Assembly: GCA_035294085.1 (NCBI GenBank)
Contig: DATGLP010000008.1
Coordinates: 1-64,000, forward strand
Reading direction: 5' to 3'
DNA length: 64,000 nt
Source: Acidimicrobiales bacterium
GTDB lineage: Bacteria > Actinomycetota > Acidimicrobiia > Acidimicrobiales > Bog-793
Shown here: one piece after another, positions 30,116 to 40,432 of the stretch
Layout: each line of letters starts with the position of its first letter
Numbering within the stretch: position 1 is the first letter of the stretch
Notes under the pieces: generated by a model
Databases searched by the model: none
Told to the model about the DNA's origin: nothing
Seen by the model: the letters and a program-made list of their open reading frames with translations, nothing else
Made by a program: the position numbers and the translations under genes

Positions 30116-31489
30116 GTGCAGCCCCTCCTCACCGCCGCGGAGATGGCCGCCGCCGACGAGCGGGCGCGCGCCGAGGTCGGCCTCGAGACGCTCGTCGAGC
30201 GCGCCGGGCGTGCGGTCGCCACCGAGGCGATCGGGCTCCTCGGCGGCGCCTACGGTCGGCGCGTCGTCGTGCTCGCGGGCCGGGGCCACAACGGCGACGA
30301 CGGACGCGTCGCCGCCGCCTGGCTGCGCCGGCGCGGCGCGCAGGTGCTCGTCGTGCCCCTCGCCGAGGCGCCCGCCCAGCTGCCCGCGTGCGACCTCGTC
30401 GTCGACGCCGCGCTCGGCACGGGGTTCAGGGGAACCTTCGACGCCCCGGCGGCCCCGCCGGGGGCCGCCGTGCTCGCCGTCGACCTCCCCTCGGGCGTCG
30501 CCGCCGACACCGGCGAGGCCTGCGGGCGGCCGCTGCGAGCCGACCTCACCTGCACGCTCGCGGCCCTCAAGCCCGGCCTCGTCCTCGGGGAGGGGCGGGC
30601 GCTCGCGGGCAGGGTACGCCTCCACCGCATCGGGATCGACGTCGGCACGCCGGCCCAGCACCTCGTGGGCGACGAGGACCTGGCCTGGCTCCCGGCCCGC
30701 GGCCTCGAGAGCCACAAGTGGCAGAGCGCGCTCTACCTCCTCGCCGGCTCGCCCGCGATGGCCGGCGCCGCCGCCCTCGCCGCGTCGGGGGCGGCGCGGG
30801 CCGGCTCGGGGATGGTGCGCGTCGGCACCCCGGGCTCGCTCGGACCGGCACCGGTCGCCGAGGCGGTCGCCCGTCCGCTGCCGGCGGAGGGCTTCGCCAG
30901 CGACGTCCTCGCCGAGCTCGGGCGCTGCCGGGTCCTCGTCGCCGGCCCGGGGCTCGGCACCGCACCGGCGACGCGCGCCGAGCTGCGGGAGGTCCTGCGC
31001 GGCGCGAGCCTGCCGCTCGTGCTCGACGCCGACGCGCTCAACCTGCTCGGCACGGCCGAGGAGGCGGCCGAGCTCCTCGCCGCGGCCGGGGACCCCGCCC
31101 GCGCCGTGCTCACCCCCCACGACGGGGAGTACGCGCGCCTCGAGGGCGCGCCGCCCGGGCCGGACCGCCTCGCCGCGGCGCGCCGCCTCGCCCGGCGCAC
31201 CGGCGCCGTCGTGCTCGTGAAGGGCAGCACGACCGTCGTCGCCCACCCGCTCGGCGAGGCCCTCGTCGTCACGGCCGGCTCGGCGCGCCTCGCGACGGCG
31301 GGGACCGGGGACGTCCTCGCGGGGATGATCGGCGCCTTCGTGGCGCGCGGGCTCCCGCCGCTTCGCGCCGCCGCGCTCGCCGCGCACGTCCACGGGCGCG
31401 CCGCGTCCGCCGGCCTCGCCGAGGGCCTCGTCGCGTCGGACCTGCCGGCGCTCGTCGCCGCCCACCTGAGCGGACGCGGCGGTGGCTGA
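30116..31489 (+). CDS. nnr: Bifunctional NAD(P)H-hydrate epimerase / ADP-dependent dehydratase
   Basis: A 457-residue metabolite-repair enzyme that converts the damaged hydrates NADHX and NADPHX back to NAD(P)H. The N-terminal YjeF-type epimerase domain (residues about 1-205) shows LAGRGHNGDDGRVAA and VDAALGTGFRG; the C-terminal ribokinase-like dehydratase domain (about 215-455) shows VAGPGLGT, LDADALNLL and ATAGTGDVLAGMIGAFVARG. It overlaps alr by eight bases, the common acpS-nnr-alr order of actinobacteria. Confidence 0.95.
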   Translation: MQPLLTAAEMAAADERARAEVGLETLVERAGRAVATEAIGLLGGAYGRRVVVLAGRGHNGDDGRVAAAWLRRRGAQVLVVPLAEAPAQLPACDLVVDAALGTGFRGTFDAPAAPPGAAVLAVDLPSGVAADTGEACGRPLRADLTCTLAALKPGLVLGEGRALAGRVRLHRIGIDVGTPAQHLVGDEDLAWLPARGLESHKWQSALYLLAGSPAMAGAAALAASGAARAGSGMVRVGTPGSLGPAPVAEAVARPLPAEGFASDVLAELGRCRVLVAGPGLGTAPATRAELREVLRGASLPLVLDADALNLLGTAEEAAELLAAAGDPARAVLTPHDGEYARLEGAPPGPDRLAAARRLARRTGAVVLVKGSTTVVAHPLGEALVVTAGSARLATAGTGDVLAGMIGAFVARGLPPLRAAALAAHVHGRAASAGLAEGLVASDLPALVAAHLSGRGGG

Positions 31490-32639
31490 GCGGTTCCGGC
31501 CCGCCTGGGTCGAGGTCGACCTCGACGCCCTCGAGGCGAACGCCCGGCGCCTCGCCGCCCACGCGGCACCAGCCGCCCTGTGCGCCGTCGTGAAGGCCGA
31601 CGCCTACGGGCACGGCGCCGTCGAGGCCGCACGGGCCCTCGTCGCCGGCGGGGCGGCCGCGCTCGCCGTCGCGCTCGTCGAGGAGGGCGTCGCGCTGCGC
31701 GAGGCGGGGATAGACCGGCCCGTCCTCGTCCTCGCCGAGCCGACCGCCGAGGCGATGGTCGAGGCCGCGGCGCGCGACCTCACCCTCACCGTCTACCGGC
31801 CGGAGGGCGTCGCCGCCGCGCGCTCGGCGGCCCGGGCGGCTCGGCGCACGCTGCGCGTGCACCTCAAGGTCGACACGGGCATGCACCGGCTCGGGGCCGA
31901 CCCGGGCGACGTCCTCGAGCTCGCCGCCGCCGTCGCCGCCGCGCCCGAGCTCGAGCTGGAGGGGGTCTACACGCACCTCGCGACGGCGGATGCCCCCGAC
32001 GACCCGTTCACCGATTACCAGCTCGCCTGCTTCGCGGCGCTGCGCGCCGAGCTCAAGGCCGCCGGCCTGGCGCCGCCGGTCGCGCACGCGGCGAACTCGG
32101 CGGCGACGATCGCGCGCCGCGACGCCCACCTCGACTGGGTGCGCTGCGGCATCGCCTGCTACGGCCTCGCGCCGAGCCTGGAGCTCGCCGAGGCGGTCGC
32201 CGCCGTGGGCGGGCTGCGCCCGGCGCTCTCGCTCAAGGCCCGGGTCCACCTCGTGCGCCGCCTGCCGGCCGGCAGCCGACCGAGCTACGGGCGCCTCCAG
32301 GCGCTCGCGACGGACAGCTTCGTCGCGGTCGTGCCCCTCGGCTACTACGACGGCGTGCCCCGCGCGCTCTCCCGCCACGGCGGGGAGGTCCTGATCGGCG
32401 GGCGCCGGCGCCCGATCGTCGGGGCGGTGACGATGGACCAGCTCCTCGTCGACTGCGGCCCGGCGGGCGACGTCGCTCCCGGCGACGAGGTCGTGCTCCT
32501 CGGCCGCCAGGGCGCCGAGGAGGTGACCGCCTGGGAGTGGGCGCAGCGCCTGTCGACGATCGCCTACGAGGTGCTCTGCGGCATCGGGCCGCGCGTGCCG
32601 CGGCGCGCGCTGCGCTCGACCGGAGGCGGTGGCCGCTAG
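31482..32639 (+). CDS. alr: Alanine racemase
   Basis: A 385-residue PLP enzyme making D-alanine for peptidoglycan. The PLP lysine is Lys 38 in VVKADAYGHG; the partner tyrosine is Tyr 288 in PLGYYDGVPRAL, where most family members read GYADGYPR. HLKVDTGMHRLG and VGAVTMDQLLVD are further signatures. GTG 31482 gives a normal N-terminus and overlaps nnr. The stop TAG is the first half of TAGCAT, a -10-like box for the next gene. Confidence 0.95.
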   Translation: MAERFRPAWVEVDLDALEANARRLAAHAAPAALCAVVKADAYGHGAVEAARALVAGGAAALAVALVEEGVALREAGIDRPVLVLAEPTAEAMVEAAARDLTLTVYRPEGVAAARSAARAARRTLRVHLKVDTGMHRLGADPGDVLELAAAVAAAPELELEGVYTHLATADAPDDPFTDYQLACFAALRAELKAAGLAPPVAHAANSAATIARRDAHLDWVRCGIACYGLAPSLELAEAVAAVGGLRPALSLKARVHLVRRLPAGSRPSYGRLQALATDSFVAVVPLGYYDGVPRALSRHGGEVLIGGRRRPIVGAVTMDQLLVDCGPAGDVAPGDEVVLLGRQGAEEVTAWEWAQRLSTIAYEVLCGIGPRVPRRALRSTGGGGR

Positions 32640-32642
32640 CAT
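32637..32642 (+). promoter_or_regulatory. -10-like box at the alr-udg junction
   Basis: TAGCAT contains the alr stop codon and lies 7 nt before GTG 32650, an in-frame start of the uracil-DNA glycosylase gene. This matches the leaderless spacing seen at glmS. The ATG at 32641 lies inside the box. Confidence 0.4.
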
Positions 32643-33204
32643 GCTCGCCGTGTCGGCGCTCGCCGAGCTCGAGCGCGCCGCCCTCGCGTGCACGGCCTGC
32701 CCGCTCGCCGCGGGCCGGACCACGGTCGTCTTCGGCACGGGGGACCCGTCGGCCGACCTGATGCTCGTCGGGGAGGCGCCCGGGCGCGACGAGGACCTCG
32801 TCGGCGAGCCCTTCGTCGGCCGCTCCGGGCGGCTCCTCGACCGCCTGCTCGAGGAGGAGCTCGGGCGCAGCCGCGCCGAGTGCTACATCGCGAACGTCGT
32901 GAAGTGCCGTCCCCCCGGCAATCGCGACCCGCTGCCCGAGGAGGTGGCGGCCTGCCGGCACTTCCTCGACGGCCAGGTGGCGATCGTCGCGCCCCGCGTC
33001 GTCGTCACCCTCGGCAACTTCGCGGCGCGCACGCTCCTCGGGACCCCGGACGGCGTCACCCGGCTGCGCGGCCGCACCTACCCCTTCGCCGGCGGCGTCG
33101 TCGTCCCGACCTACCACCCCGCCGCGGCGCTGCGCGGCGGCGGCCTCGTGCTCGCGCAGATGCGGGCCGACCTCGTGCGCGCGAAGCGCGCGCTCGCGTC
33201 CTGA
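32641..33204 (+). CDS. Type 4 (iron-sulfur) uracil-DNA glycosylase
   Basis: A 187-residue family 4 UDG that removes uracil from DNA. The [4Fe-4S] cysteines are in ACTACPLA, VVKCRPPGNR and AACRHFL. Motif 1 is VGEAPGRDEDLVGEPFVGRS, and PTYHPAAALR carries the second active-site motif. ATG 32641 follows the alr stop by one base; GTG 32629 and GTG 32650 are in frame, and the last would fit a leaderless transcript. The family is common in actinobacteria and thermophiles. Confidence 0.92.
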   Translation: MLAVSALAELERAALACTACPLAAGRTTVVFGTGDPSADLMLVGEAPGRDEDLVGEPFVGRSGRLLDRLLEEELGRSRAECYIANVVKCRPPGNRDPLPEEVAACRHFLDGQVAIVAPRVVVTLGNFAARTLLGTPDGVTRLRGRTYPFAGGVVVPTYHPAAALRGGGLVLAQMRADLVRAKRALAS

Positions 33205-33205
33205 C

Positions 33206-33721
33206 GTGGGGCCGCACGCCCGCCTCACCCTGCGCTGCCGCGACGCGGCGGAGACGGCCGCGTTCGGGGGCCTGCTCGCGCTCGTCGTGGAGGTCGGCGA
33301 CGTCGTCCTGCTCTCGGGCGAGCTCGGCGCCGGCAAGACGACCCTCGTGAGCGGCCTCGTCGCCGCGCTCGGCGGGGGGGCGGCGACGAGCCCGACGTTC
33401 ACCCTCTGCCACCGCTACGACACGGCGCCGGTCGTCTGGCACGCCGACTGCTGGCGGCTCGCCGATGCGGCGGAGGCAGCCGACCTCGCCCTCGACGAGG
33501 CCCTCGAGGAGGGCGTCGTCGTCGTCGAGTGGGGAGAGCTCGTCGCGCCCGTGCTCGGCGCGTCGGCGCTTCGCGTCGACCTGGCGCCCGTGCCGGGCGC
33601 GCCCGGCGAGCGGGTCGTCGACTGCCGGGGCCCCGCCGCCTGGGAAGCGCGCCTCGAGCGACTGCGCGCCCGGTGCCTCGAGCGCGGCCTCGCGATCCAG
33701 GCGGCGAGGGCGGCGCCGTGA
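33206..33721 (+). CDS. tsaE: tRNA t6A biosynthesis ATPase TsaE
   Basis: A 171-residue P-loop ATPase needed for threonylcarbamoyladenosine (t6A) at position 37 of ANN-decoding tRNAs. Walker A GELGAGKTT is at residues 38-46, followed by SPTFTLCHRY and WHADCWRL, a family signature. GTG 33206 lies two bases after the UDG stop; its stop overlaps tsaB. It belongs to a tight tsaE-tsaB-rimI-tsaD operon. Confidence 0.94.
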   Translation: MGPHARLTLRCRDAAETAAFGGLLALVVEVGDVVLLSGELGAGKTTLVSGLVAALGGGAATSPTFTLCHRYDTAPVVWHADCWRLADAAEAADLALDEALEEGVVVVEWGELVAPVLGASALRVDLAPVPGAPGERVVDCRGPAAWEARLERLRARCLERGLAIQAARAAP

Positions 33722-34413
33722 GGGTGCTCGCCATCGAGACGGCGACCGAGGAGGTCGGCGTCGGCCTCGGCGTCGACGGGACGCTCGCCGCGTCCGTCGC
33801 CGTGCGCTCGGGGCACCGCCACACCGAGGCGCTGCACCCCGCCGTCGAGGCGGTGCTCCGGGAGGGCGGGCTGCGCCCCGCCGACCTCGACGCCATCGCC
33901 GTCGACGTCGGGCCCGGGCTGTTCACGGGCCTTCGCGCCGGGATCGCCGCGGCGAAGGCGCTCGGCTTCGCCCTCGGCGTGCGCCTCGTGCCGGTGACGA
34001 GCACCGCCGTGCTCGCGCACGCGGCGGCCTGCGCCGAAGCCGCCGTCGTCCCCGTCGTCGACCTGCGGCGCCGGTCGCTCGCCTTCAGCCTGCCGGGGGA
34101 GGAGGACGAGCCACGCCTCGGGCCGCTCGAGGACCTCGTCGCCGCGCTGCGCGAGCTCGGCGACGTCGTGCTCGTCGGCGACGGGGCGCTTCGCCGGCGC
34201 GAGGAGCTGGCCGCCGCGCTCGCCGCTCGTCGGGGGTCGCTCGCCTTCGCGGGCCGCGAGCTGGCGGCGCCGCCGGTCGTCGCGCTCGCCGAGCTCGGCG
34301 AGCACCGGGCCACGCAGGGCGCGCTCGTCGACCCGGCGGCGGTGGTCCCCTGCTACCTGCGCGAGCCGGACGCCCGGGCGAACTTCGCGACGCGCGCCGG
34401 CGCGAGCGTCTGA
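33718..34413 (+). CDS. tsaB: tRNA t6A biosynthesis protein TsaB
   Basis: A 231-residue ASKHA-fold protein that pairs with TsaD in the t6A complex. It begins RVLAIETATEEVGVGLGVDG and contains IAVDVGPGLFTGLRAGIAAA, the TsaB signature, but lacks the metal-binding HxxxH of TsaD. GTG 33718 overlaps tsaE, and the rimI ATG overlaps its stop (TGATG). Confidence 0.94.
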   Translation: MRVLAIETATEEVGVGLGVDGTLAASVAVRSGHRHTEALHPAVEAVLREGGLRPADLDAIAVDVGPGLFTGLRAGIAAAKALGFALGVRLVPVTSTAVLAHAAACAEAAVVPVVDLRRRSLAFSLPGEEDEPRLGPLEDLVAALRELGDVVLVGDGALRRREELAAALAARRGSLAFAGRELAAPPVVALAELGEHRATQGALVDPAAVVPCYLREPDARANFATRAGASV

Positions 34414-34976
34414 TGCTGCGCCGCCGCCGGGCCGTCGCGCCCCCGGCGCCGCCGGGCGAGGTGTCCATCGCCGCGATGCGACGACGGCACGTGCGCGCCG
34501 TCGTGGCGATCGAGGAGCGGATCTTCCCCCGGCCGTGGTCCGCCGCGCTGTACCTGAGCGAGCTCGCCGCACCGAAGGGGCGCGCCTACTACGTCGCCCT
34601 CGCCGGCGGGGCGGTCGTCGGCTACGCGGGGGCGATGCTCGTCGGGGACGAGGCGCACGTGACGACGATCGGCGTGGCGCCCGAGTGGCAGCGCCGGCGA
34701 GTCGGGACGCGGCTGCTCGCGCGCCTGCTTCGCGACGCGCGCCGAGCCGGGGCGCGCTCGGCGACCCTCGAGGTCCGGATGTCCAACACCGGCGCCCAGG
34801 AGCTGTACCGACGGTTCGGCTTCGCACCGGCGGGGATCCGCAAGAACTACTACGCCGAGGTCGGGGAGGACGCGCTCGTCATGTGGGCGCACGACGTCGA
34901 CTCCGACGCCTACGGCGAGCGCCTGGAGGCGATCGAGCGCGCCCTCGCCGCGGCGCAGGAGGAGGCGCAGCGCTGA
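34413..34976 (+). CDS. rimI: Ribosomal protein S18-type N-terminal alanine acetyltransferase
   Basis: A 187-residue GNAT acetyltransferase. The acetyl-CoA-binding segment is TIGVAPEWQRRRVGTRLL, preceded by AMRRRHVRAVVAIEERIF and followed by EVRMSNTGAQELYRRFGFAP, typical of RimI. It stands between tsaB and tsaD, an arrangement repeated across actinobacteria. The first about 15 residues (RRRRAVAPPAPPGE) are not conserved. ATG 34413 overlaps the tsaB stop. Confidence 0.92.
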   Translation: MLRRRRAVAPPAPPGEVSIAAMRRRHVRAVVAIEERIFPRPWSAALYLSELAAPKGRAYYVALAGGAVVGYAGAMLVGDEAHVTTIGVAPEWQRRRVGTRLLARLLRDARRAGARSATLEVRMSNTGAQELYRRFGFAPAGIRKNYYAEVGEDALVMWAHDVDSDAYGERLEAIERALAAAQEEAQR

Positions 34977-36007
34977 TGGGCGATCGGGCTCGCCTCGTGC
35001 TCGGCGTCGAGACCTCCTGCGACGAGACCGCCGCGGCGGTCGTCGCGGGGGGCCTCGAGCTGCGCTCGTCGGTCGTCTCGAGCCAGGTCGACCTGCACGC
35101 CCGCTTCGGCGGCGTCGTCCCCGAGATCGCCGGCCGGGCGCACCTCGAGCGGATCGTCCCGGTCGTGGCCGCCGCGCTCGCCGACGCCGGCTGCGGGCCG
35201 GACGGGCGCGGCGGGGAGCCGATCGAGGCGGTGGCGGCGACGATCGGACCCGGTCTCACGAGCGCGCTCGTGGTGGGCGTCTCGGCGGCCAAGGCGCTCG
35301 CCCTCGCCTGGGGCGTGCCCTTCGTCGGGGTGAACCACCTCGAGGGACACCTGTACGCGGCGCTGCTCGACGACCCGGGCCTCGTCTTCCCCGCCGTCGT
35401 CCTCCTCGTCTCGGGCGGCCACACGCTCCTCGTCGCGATGGACGGCCCCGGCCGCTACCGCCTGCTCGGCCGGACGCTCGACGACGCGGCGGGGGAGGCC
35501 TTCGACAAGGTGGCCCGCTTCCTCGGCCTCGGCTACCCGGGCGGGCCGGCGATCCAGGCGGCGGCGGCCGGCGGGGACCCCGGCGCCGTCGCGCTGCCCC
35601 GCCCGCTGCTCGGCCAGGGCCTCGACTGCTCCTTCAGCGGCCTGAAGACGGCCGTCGTCCGCTACGTGCGCGAGCACCCCGGCGTGGCGAGCGCGGACGT
35701 CGCCGCCGCGTTCCAGGCGGCGGTGGTCGACGTCCTCGTCGACAAGGCGCTGGCCGGGGCGCTCGCCGTCTCGGCGCGCTCGATCTGCCTGGCGGGCGGC
35801 GTCGCCGCGAACGGGCCGCTCCGGGCCGCCGTCGCCGCGGCCGCGGCCGAGCGCGACCTGCACCTCTTCCTGCCGAGTCCGGCGATGTGCACGGACAACG
35901 CGGCGATGATCGCCGCGGCGGGCCACTTCCGCCTCGAGCGGGACGGGCCGACCCCGCTCGACGCGGGCGCCGAGCCGAACCTGCCGCTCGCCCCCGTGCC
36001 GGCCTGA
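34976..36007 (+). CDS. tsaD: tRNA N6-adenosine threonylcarbamoyltransferase TsaD
   Basis: A 343-residue ASKHA enzyme that transfers the threonylcarbamoyl group from TC-AMP to A37 of tRNA. Metal-binding His 121 and His 125 lie in [28 protein letters not shown] opens the protein and [21 protein letters not shown] and [13 protein letters not shown] complete the site. ATG 34976 overlaps the rimI stop. It ends the t6A operon, just before groES. Confidence 0.96.
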   Translation: MGDRARLVLGVETSCDETAAAVVAGGLELRSSVVSSQVDLHARFGGVVPEIAGRAHLERIVPVVAAALADAGCGPDGRGGEPIEAVAATIGPGLTSALVVGVSAAKALALAWGVPFVGVNHLEGHLYAALLDDPGLVFPAVVLLVSGGHTLLVAMDGPGRYRLLGRTLDDAAGEAFDKVARFLGLGYPGGPAIQAAAAGGDPGAVALPRPLLGQGLDCSFSGLKTAVVRYVREHPGVASADVAAAFQAAVVDVLVDKALAGALAVSARSICLAGGVAANGPLRAAVAAAAAERDLHLFLPSPAMCTDNAAMIAAAGHFRLERDGPTPLDAGAEPNLPLAPVPA

Positions 36008-36014
36008 GCGACGG

Positions 36015-36043
36015 TTGCCAGCGGCCGGGCGGACCGGTATGGT
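36015..36043 (+). promoter_or_regulatory. groESL promoter
   Basis: TTGCCA at 36015-36020 and TATGGT at 36038-36043 are separated by 17 bp. The -10 box abuts the CIRCE operator, so a bound HrcA repressor would block the start. Confidence 0.75.
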
Positions 36044-36069
36044 TAGCACTCGCAAGGTTCGAGTGCCAA
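36043..36069 (+). promoter_or_regulatory. CIRCE operator (HrcA site)
   Basis: TTAGCACTC, nine bases, then GAGTGCCAA. The consensus CIRCE is TTAGCACTC-N9-GAGTGCTAA, so the right arm has one change (C for T). It lies between the promoter and groES, predicting heat-shock control by HrcA. Confidence 0.92.
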
Positions 36070-36092
36070 CGCAGCGAAACAGGAGGCCGCAC

Positions 36093-38014
<1,922 letters not shown>

Positions 38015-38022
38015 CGCCGCTC

Positions 38023-38064
38023 GCCCCGGGGGCGACCCGCCGCTCGCCCGGCCGCCCCCGGGGC
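38023..38064 (+). terminator. Terminator-like hairpin after groEL
   Basis: Perfect 12-bp inverted repeat: arms at 38023-38034 and 38053-38064 with an 18-nt loop that is itself GC-rich. There is no T-tract, as is common at this GC content. It separates groESL from the NUDIX gene, whose -10 box starts 4 bp later. Confidence 0.65.
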
Positions 38065-38067
38065 CAC

Positions 38068-38073
38068 TACGCT
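38068..38073 (+). promoter_or_regulatory. -10 box of the NUDIX gene, leaderless configuration
   Basis: TACGCT ends 6 nt before GTG 38080. No ribosome-binding site lies between them. Confidence 0.5.
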
Positions 38074-38079
38074 CGCGCA

Positions 38080-38778
38080 GTGCGACCCGGGACCTTCCGA
38101 CAGGCGGTGCCGCGCCCGCCCGGGGCACGCCCCGGCGCCCCCCCGCCGTGGGAGGCCCTGCCCGGTGCCGCCCGCTCGCACGTGCCGCTCGCGGCGGTCG
38201 TGGCCGCGCTCGAGGGCCTGCGCGACGGCGGCGAGCCCGCCGACTGGGCGGTGCTCGTCCCCCTCTTCGAGCGCGCCGGCGAGGCGCACGTCGTGCTCAC
38301 CCGTCGGGCTCGCTCCCTGCGGCGCAACCCCGGCCAGGTCGCCTTCCCCGGTGGCCGGCGCGACGAGGGCGAGGGGCTGCTCGCCGCCGCGCTGCGGGAG
38401 GCGGCCGAGGAGGTCTCGCTCGACGCCAGCCTCGTGACGTGCTCGGCGCCGCTCGGGGTGGCGCCGGAGGCGACGAGCGACCGGCTCGTCGGCGCCTTCG
38501 CCGCCGTCCTCGCCGAGGCCCCGCTGCTGCGCCCGAACGCCGCGGAGGTCGAGGCGGTCCTCGAGGTGCCCCTCGTCGCCCTCCTCGCCCCCGGCGCCGC
38601 GTGGAGCGAGCGCTGGACGAGCCCCGGGCGGGCCGAGCGCACCCTCTACTTCTTCGCCGACGGCGCGAGCCTCGGCGACGACCTCGTGTGGGGACTCACG
38701 GCGCGGCTGCTGTGGGCACTCCTCGAGCGGGTCGCCGCGGCGCTGCCGGGCCTCGCCGCCGCTCCGGCGCTCGGCTAG
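38080..38778 (+). CDS. NUDIX hydrolase, CoA-pyrophosphatase (NudL) type
   Basis: A 232-residue NUDIX enzyme, probably splitting CoA or its derivatives into 3',5'-ADP and phosphopantetheine. The CoA-type signature LTRRARSLRRNPGQVAFPGG directly precedes the Nudix box (GRRDEGEG, then LREAAEEVSLD), in which Ser replaces the usual Gly of EExG. GTG 38080 is set by the end of the groEL terminator and the -10 box; the frame is open upstream only inside groEL. The C-terminus has a hydrophobic helix LLWALLERVAAALPGLAA. Confidence 0.88.
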   Translation: MRPGTFRQAVPRPPGARPGAPPPWEALPGAARSHVPLAAVVAALEGLRDGGEPADWAVLVPLFERAGEAHVVLTRRARSLRRNPGQVAFPGGRRDEGEGLLAAALREAAEEVSLDASLVTCSAPLGVAPEATSDRLVGAFAAVLAEAPLLRPNAAEVEAVLEVPLVALLAPGAAWSERWTSPGRAERTLYFFADGASLGDDLVWGLTARLLWALLERVAAALPGLAAAPALG

Positions 38779-38781
38779 CGT
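38776..38781 (+). promoter_or_regulatory. -10-like box for the DUF2142 gene
   Basis: TAGCGT contains the stop codon of the NUDIX gene. Transcription from about 38788 would give a leader of about 40 nt that includes the GGAGGGGGCGGG ribosome site. Confidence 0.4.
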
Positions 38782-38830
38782 GCTCGCCGGTACGCCGGCG
38801 CGAGGCGGTAGGAGGGGGCGGGACGGCGCG

Positions 38831-40399
38831 GTGATCGAGCGACGACGCGCAGGGGCGCGCAGCCGCCCGCTCCGGGCGTTCGCCGTCGCCTTCGCCCTGT
38901 GCTTCGCCGCGATGGCGCTCTGGAGCCTCGCCACGCCGCTGTTCGGCGCGCCCGACGAGCCGGTGCACGTCGAGAAGGCGGCGGCGGTCGTGCGCGGCGA
39001 GCTCGTCGGCCGGCTCGTCGGGGGCGCGTCGAACCCGCTCGCCGTGGTGACGGTGCCCGCCTTCTACGCCGAGATCCGCAACGAGCCGACCTGCTTCCAC
39101 ACCCACCCGAAGGTGCCGGCGAGCTGCGCGAGCCTGCCGGCGCCGAGCGCGAAGCCCGAGCCGGTGCTCATCTACACGGCCCGCTACCCGCCGCTGTACT
39201 ACGCGCTCGTCGGCCTGCCGAGCCTGCTCGGCGAGGGGAGGCTCGAGCTCTACCTCATGCGCCTCGTGTCGGCCGCGCTCGCCTCGGCCTTCGTCGCCCT
39301 GGCCTTCGCGTGCGCCGCCGCCTCCTCGCGAAGCCGCCTCCTCGTCCCGGCGCTCGTCGTCGCGCTGACCCCGATGGTCCTGTTCCTCGGGGGGGTGGTC
39401 AACCCGTCGAGCTTCGAGATCGCCGCCGCCCTGTGCGCCTGGACGAGCGGCGCCCTCCTCGTCCTCGAGCGCCACGAGGCCCCGCCGAGGGCCCTCGTGG
39501 CCGCCTTCGCGGTCTCGGCGTGCGCCTTCGAGCTGGCGCGCGCCATCTCGCCGTTCTGGCTCGCGCTCGAGGGGCTCGTGCTCGTCGCCCTCGCCGAGCG
39601 GCGCGCGCTGCGCTCGCTCCTGACGGACGCGCGGGTGCACGTCGCCCTCGGCGCCATCGTGTGCTGCGGGATCGTGGCGGTCGCCTGGACCGTGCGCGAG
39701 CACGCGACCGACGTCTTCTCGCGCGTCTCGGTGCCCGCGGGGGTCCCCGAGCTCACGATCCTCGAGCGCTCCTTCGCCCACAACGCCTTCTACGTCCCCG
39801 ACATGGTGGGCATCTTCGGGTGGTTCGACACGCACCCGCCGCTCGCCACCTTCGTGCTGTGGTACGCGATGGTGGGCGCGCTGCTCGTCGGGGGCGCGCT
39901 GGCCGCGACCCGCCGCCAGCTCGCCGTGCTCGCGTCGTTCGTCCTCGCCGTGCTCGTCGTCCCCGTCGCGATCTCCTCCTCGCAGGCGCACGCCGTCGGC
40001 TACGTCTGGCAGGGGCGCGACACCCTGCCCTTCGCCGTCGGCCTGCCCGTCGTCGCGGCCTCGCTCGTCGCCCGGCGCCTCGCCGGCGCAGCGGACGTCG
40101 TGTGCGCCCGGGCGACCGCCGTCCTCGCCGTCCTCGCCGTCCTCGCCCAGCTCGCGGCGTTCTTCGAGGCGCTGCGCCGCTACGCGGTCGGCGTCGCCGG
40201 GCCGGACTTCGCGTTCCTCCTCCACGCGCCCTGGCAGCCTCCCGCCGGGTCGCTGGCGCTCGTCGTGGCCGAGGCCGTCGTGCTGGTCCTCGCCGGCGCG
40301 GCCGCCGTCGCCGCCGCCCGCGCCCCGGCGGCGGGGGAAGGCGCCCGGCTGGCGGCGTCGCCCCTGCTCGAGCGGGCGGGCGCCGGCGCCGCCCGTTAG
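38831..40399 (+). CDS. DUF2142-family polytopic membrane protein
   Basis: A 522-residue integral membrane protein with roughly ten hydrophobic segments (for example FAVAFALCFAAMALWSL and SAALASAFVALAFACAAASS). PDEPVHVEKAAAVVRGELVG after the first helix and YTARYPPLYYALVGLPSLLG match the DUF2142 family, GT-C-like proteins often near polysaccharide genes. Substrate is unknown. GTG 38831 follows the AGGAGGGGG sequence; GTG 38780 would overlap the -10 box. Two later large membrane genes (YfhO and GT39-like) lie within 10 kb. Confidence 0.8.
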   Translation: MIERRRAGARSRPLRAFAVAFALCFAAMALWSLATPLFGAPDEPVHVEKAAAVVRGELVGRLVGGASNPLAVVTVPAFYAEIRNEPTCFHTHPKVPASCASLPAPSAKPEPVLIYTARYPPLYYALVGLPSLLGEGRLELYLMRLVSAALASAFVALAFACAAASSRSRLLVPALVVALTPMVLFLGGVVNPSSFEIAAALCAWTSGALLVLERHEAPPRALVAAFAVSACAFELARAISPFWLALEGLVLVALAERRALRSLLTDARVHVALGAIVCCGIVAVAWTVREHATDVFSRVSVPAGVPELTILERSFAHNAFYVPDMVGIFGWFDTHPPLATFVLWYAMVGALLVGGALAATRRQLAVLASFVLAVLVVPVAISSSQAHAVGYVWQGRDTLPFAVGLPVVAASLVARRLAGAADVVCARATAVLAVLAVLAQLAAFFEALRRYAVGVAGPDFAFLLHAPWQPPAGSLALVVAEAVVLVLAGAAAVAAARAPAAGEGARLAASPLLERAGAGAAR

Positions 40400-40402
40400 C
40401 CT
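40397..40402 (+). promoter_or_regulatory. -10-like box for guaB3
   Basis: TAGCCT contains the stop codon of the DUF2142 gene; a GGGGAGGGG ribosome site follows at 40419-40427 before GTG 40433. Confidence 0.4.
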
Positions 40403-40432
40403 GGGTCCTCCGTCCGGCGGGGAGGGGCGCAG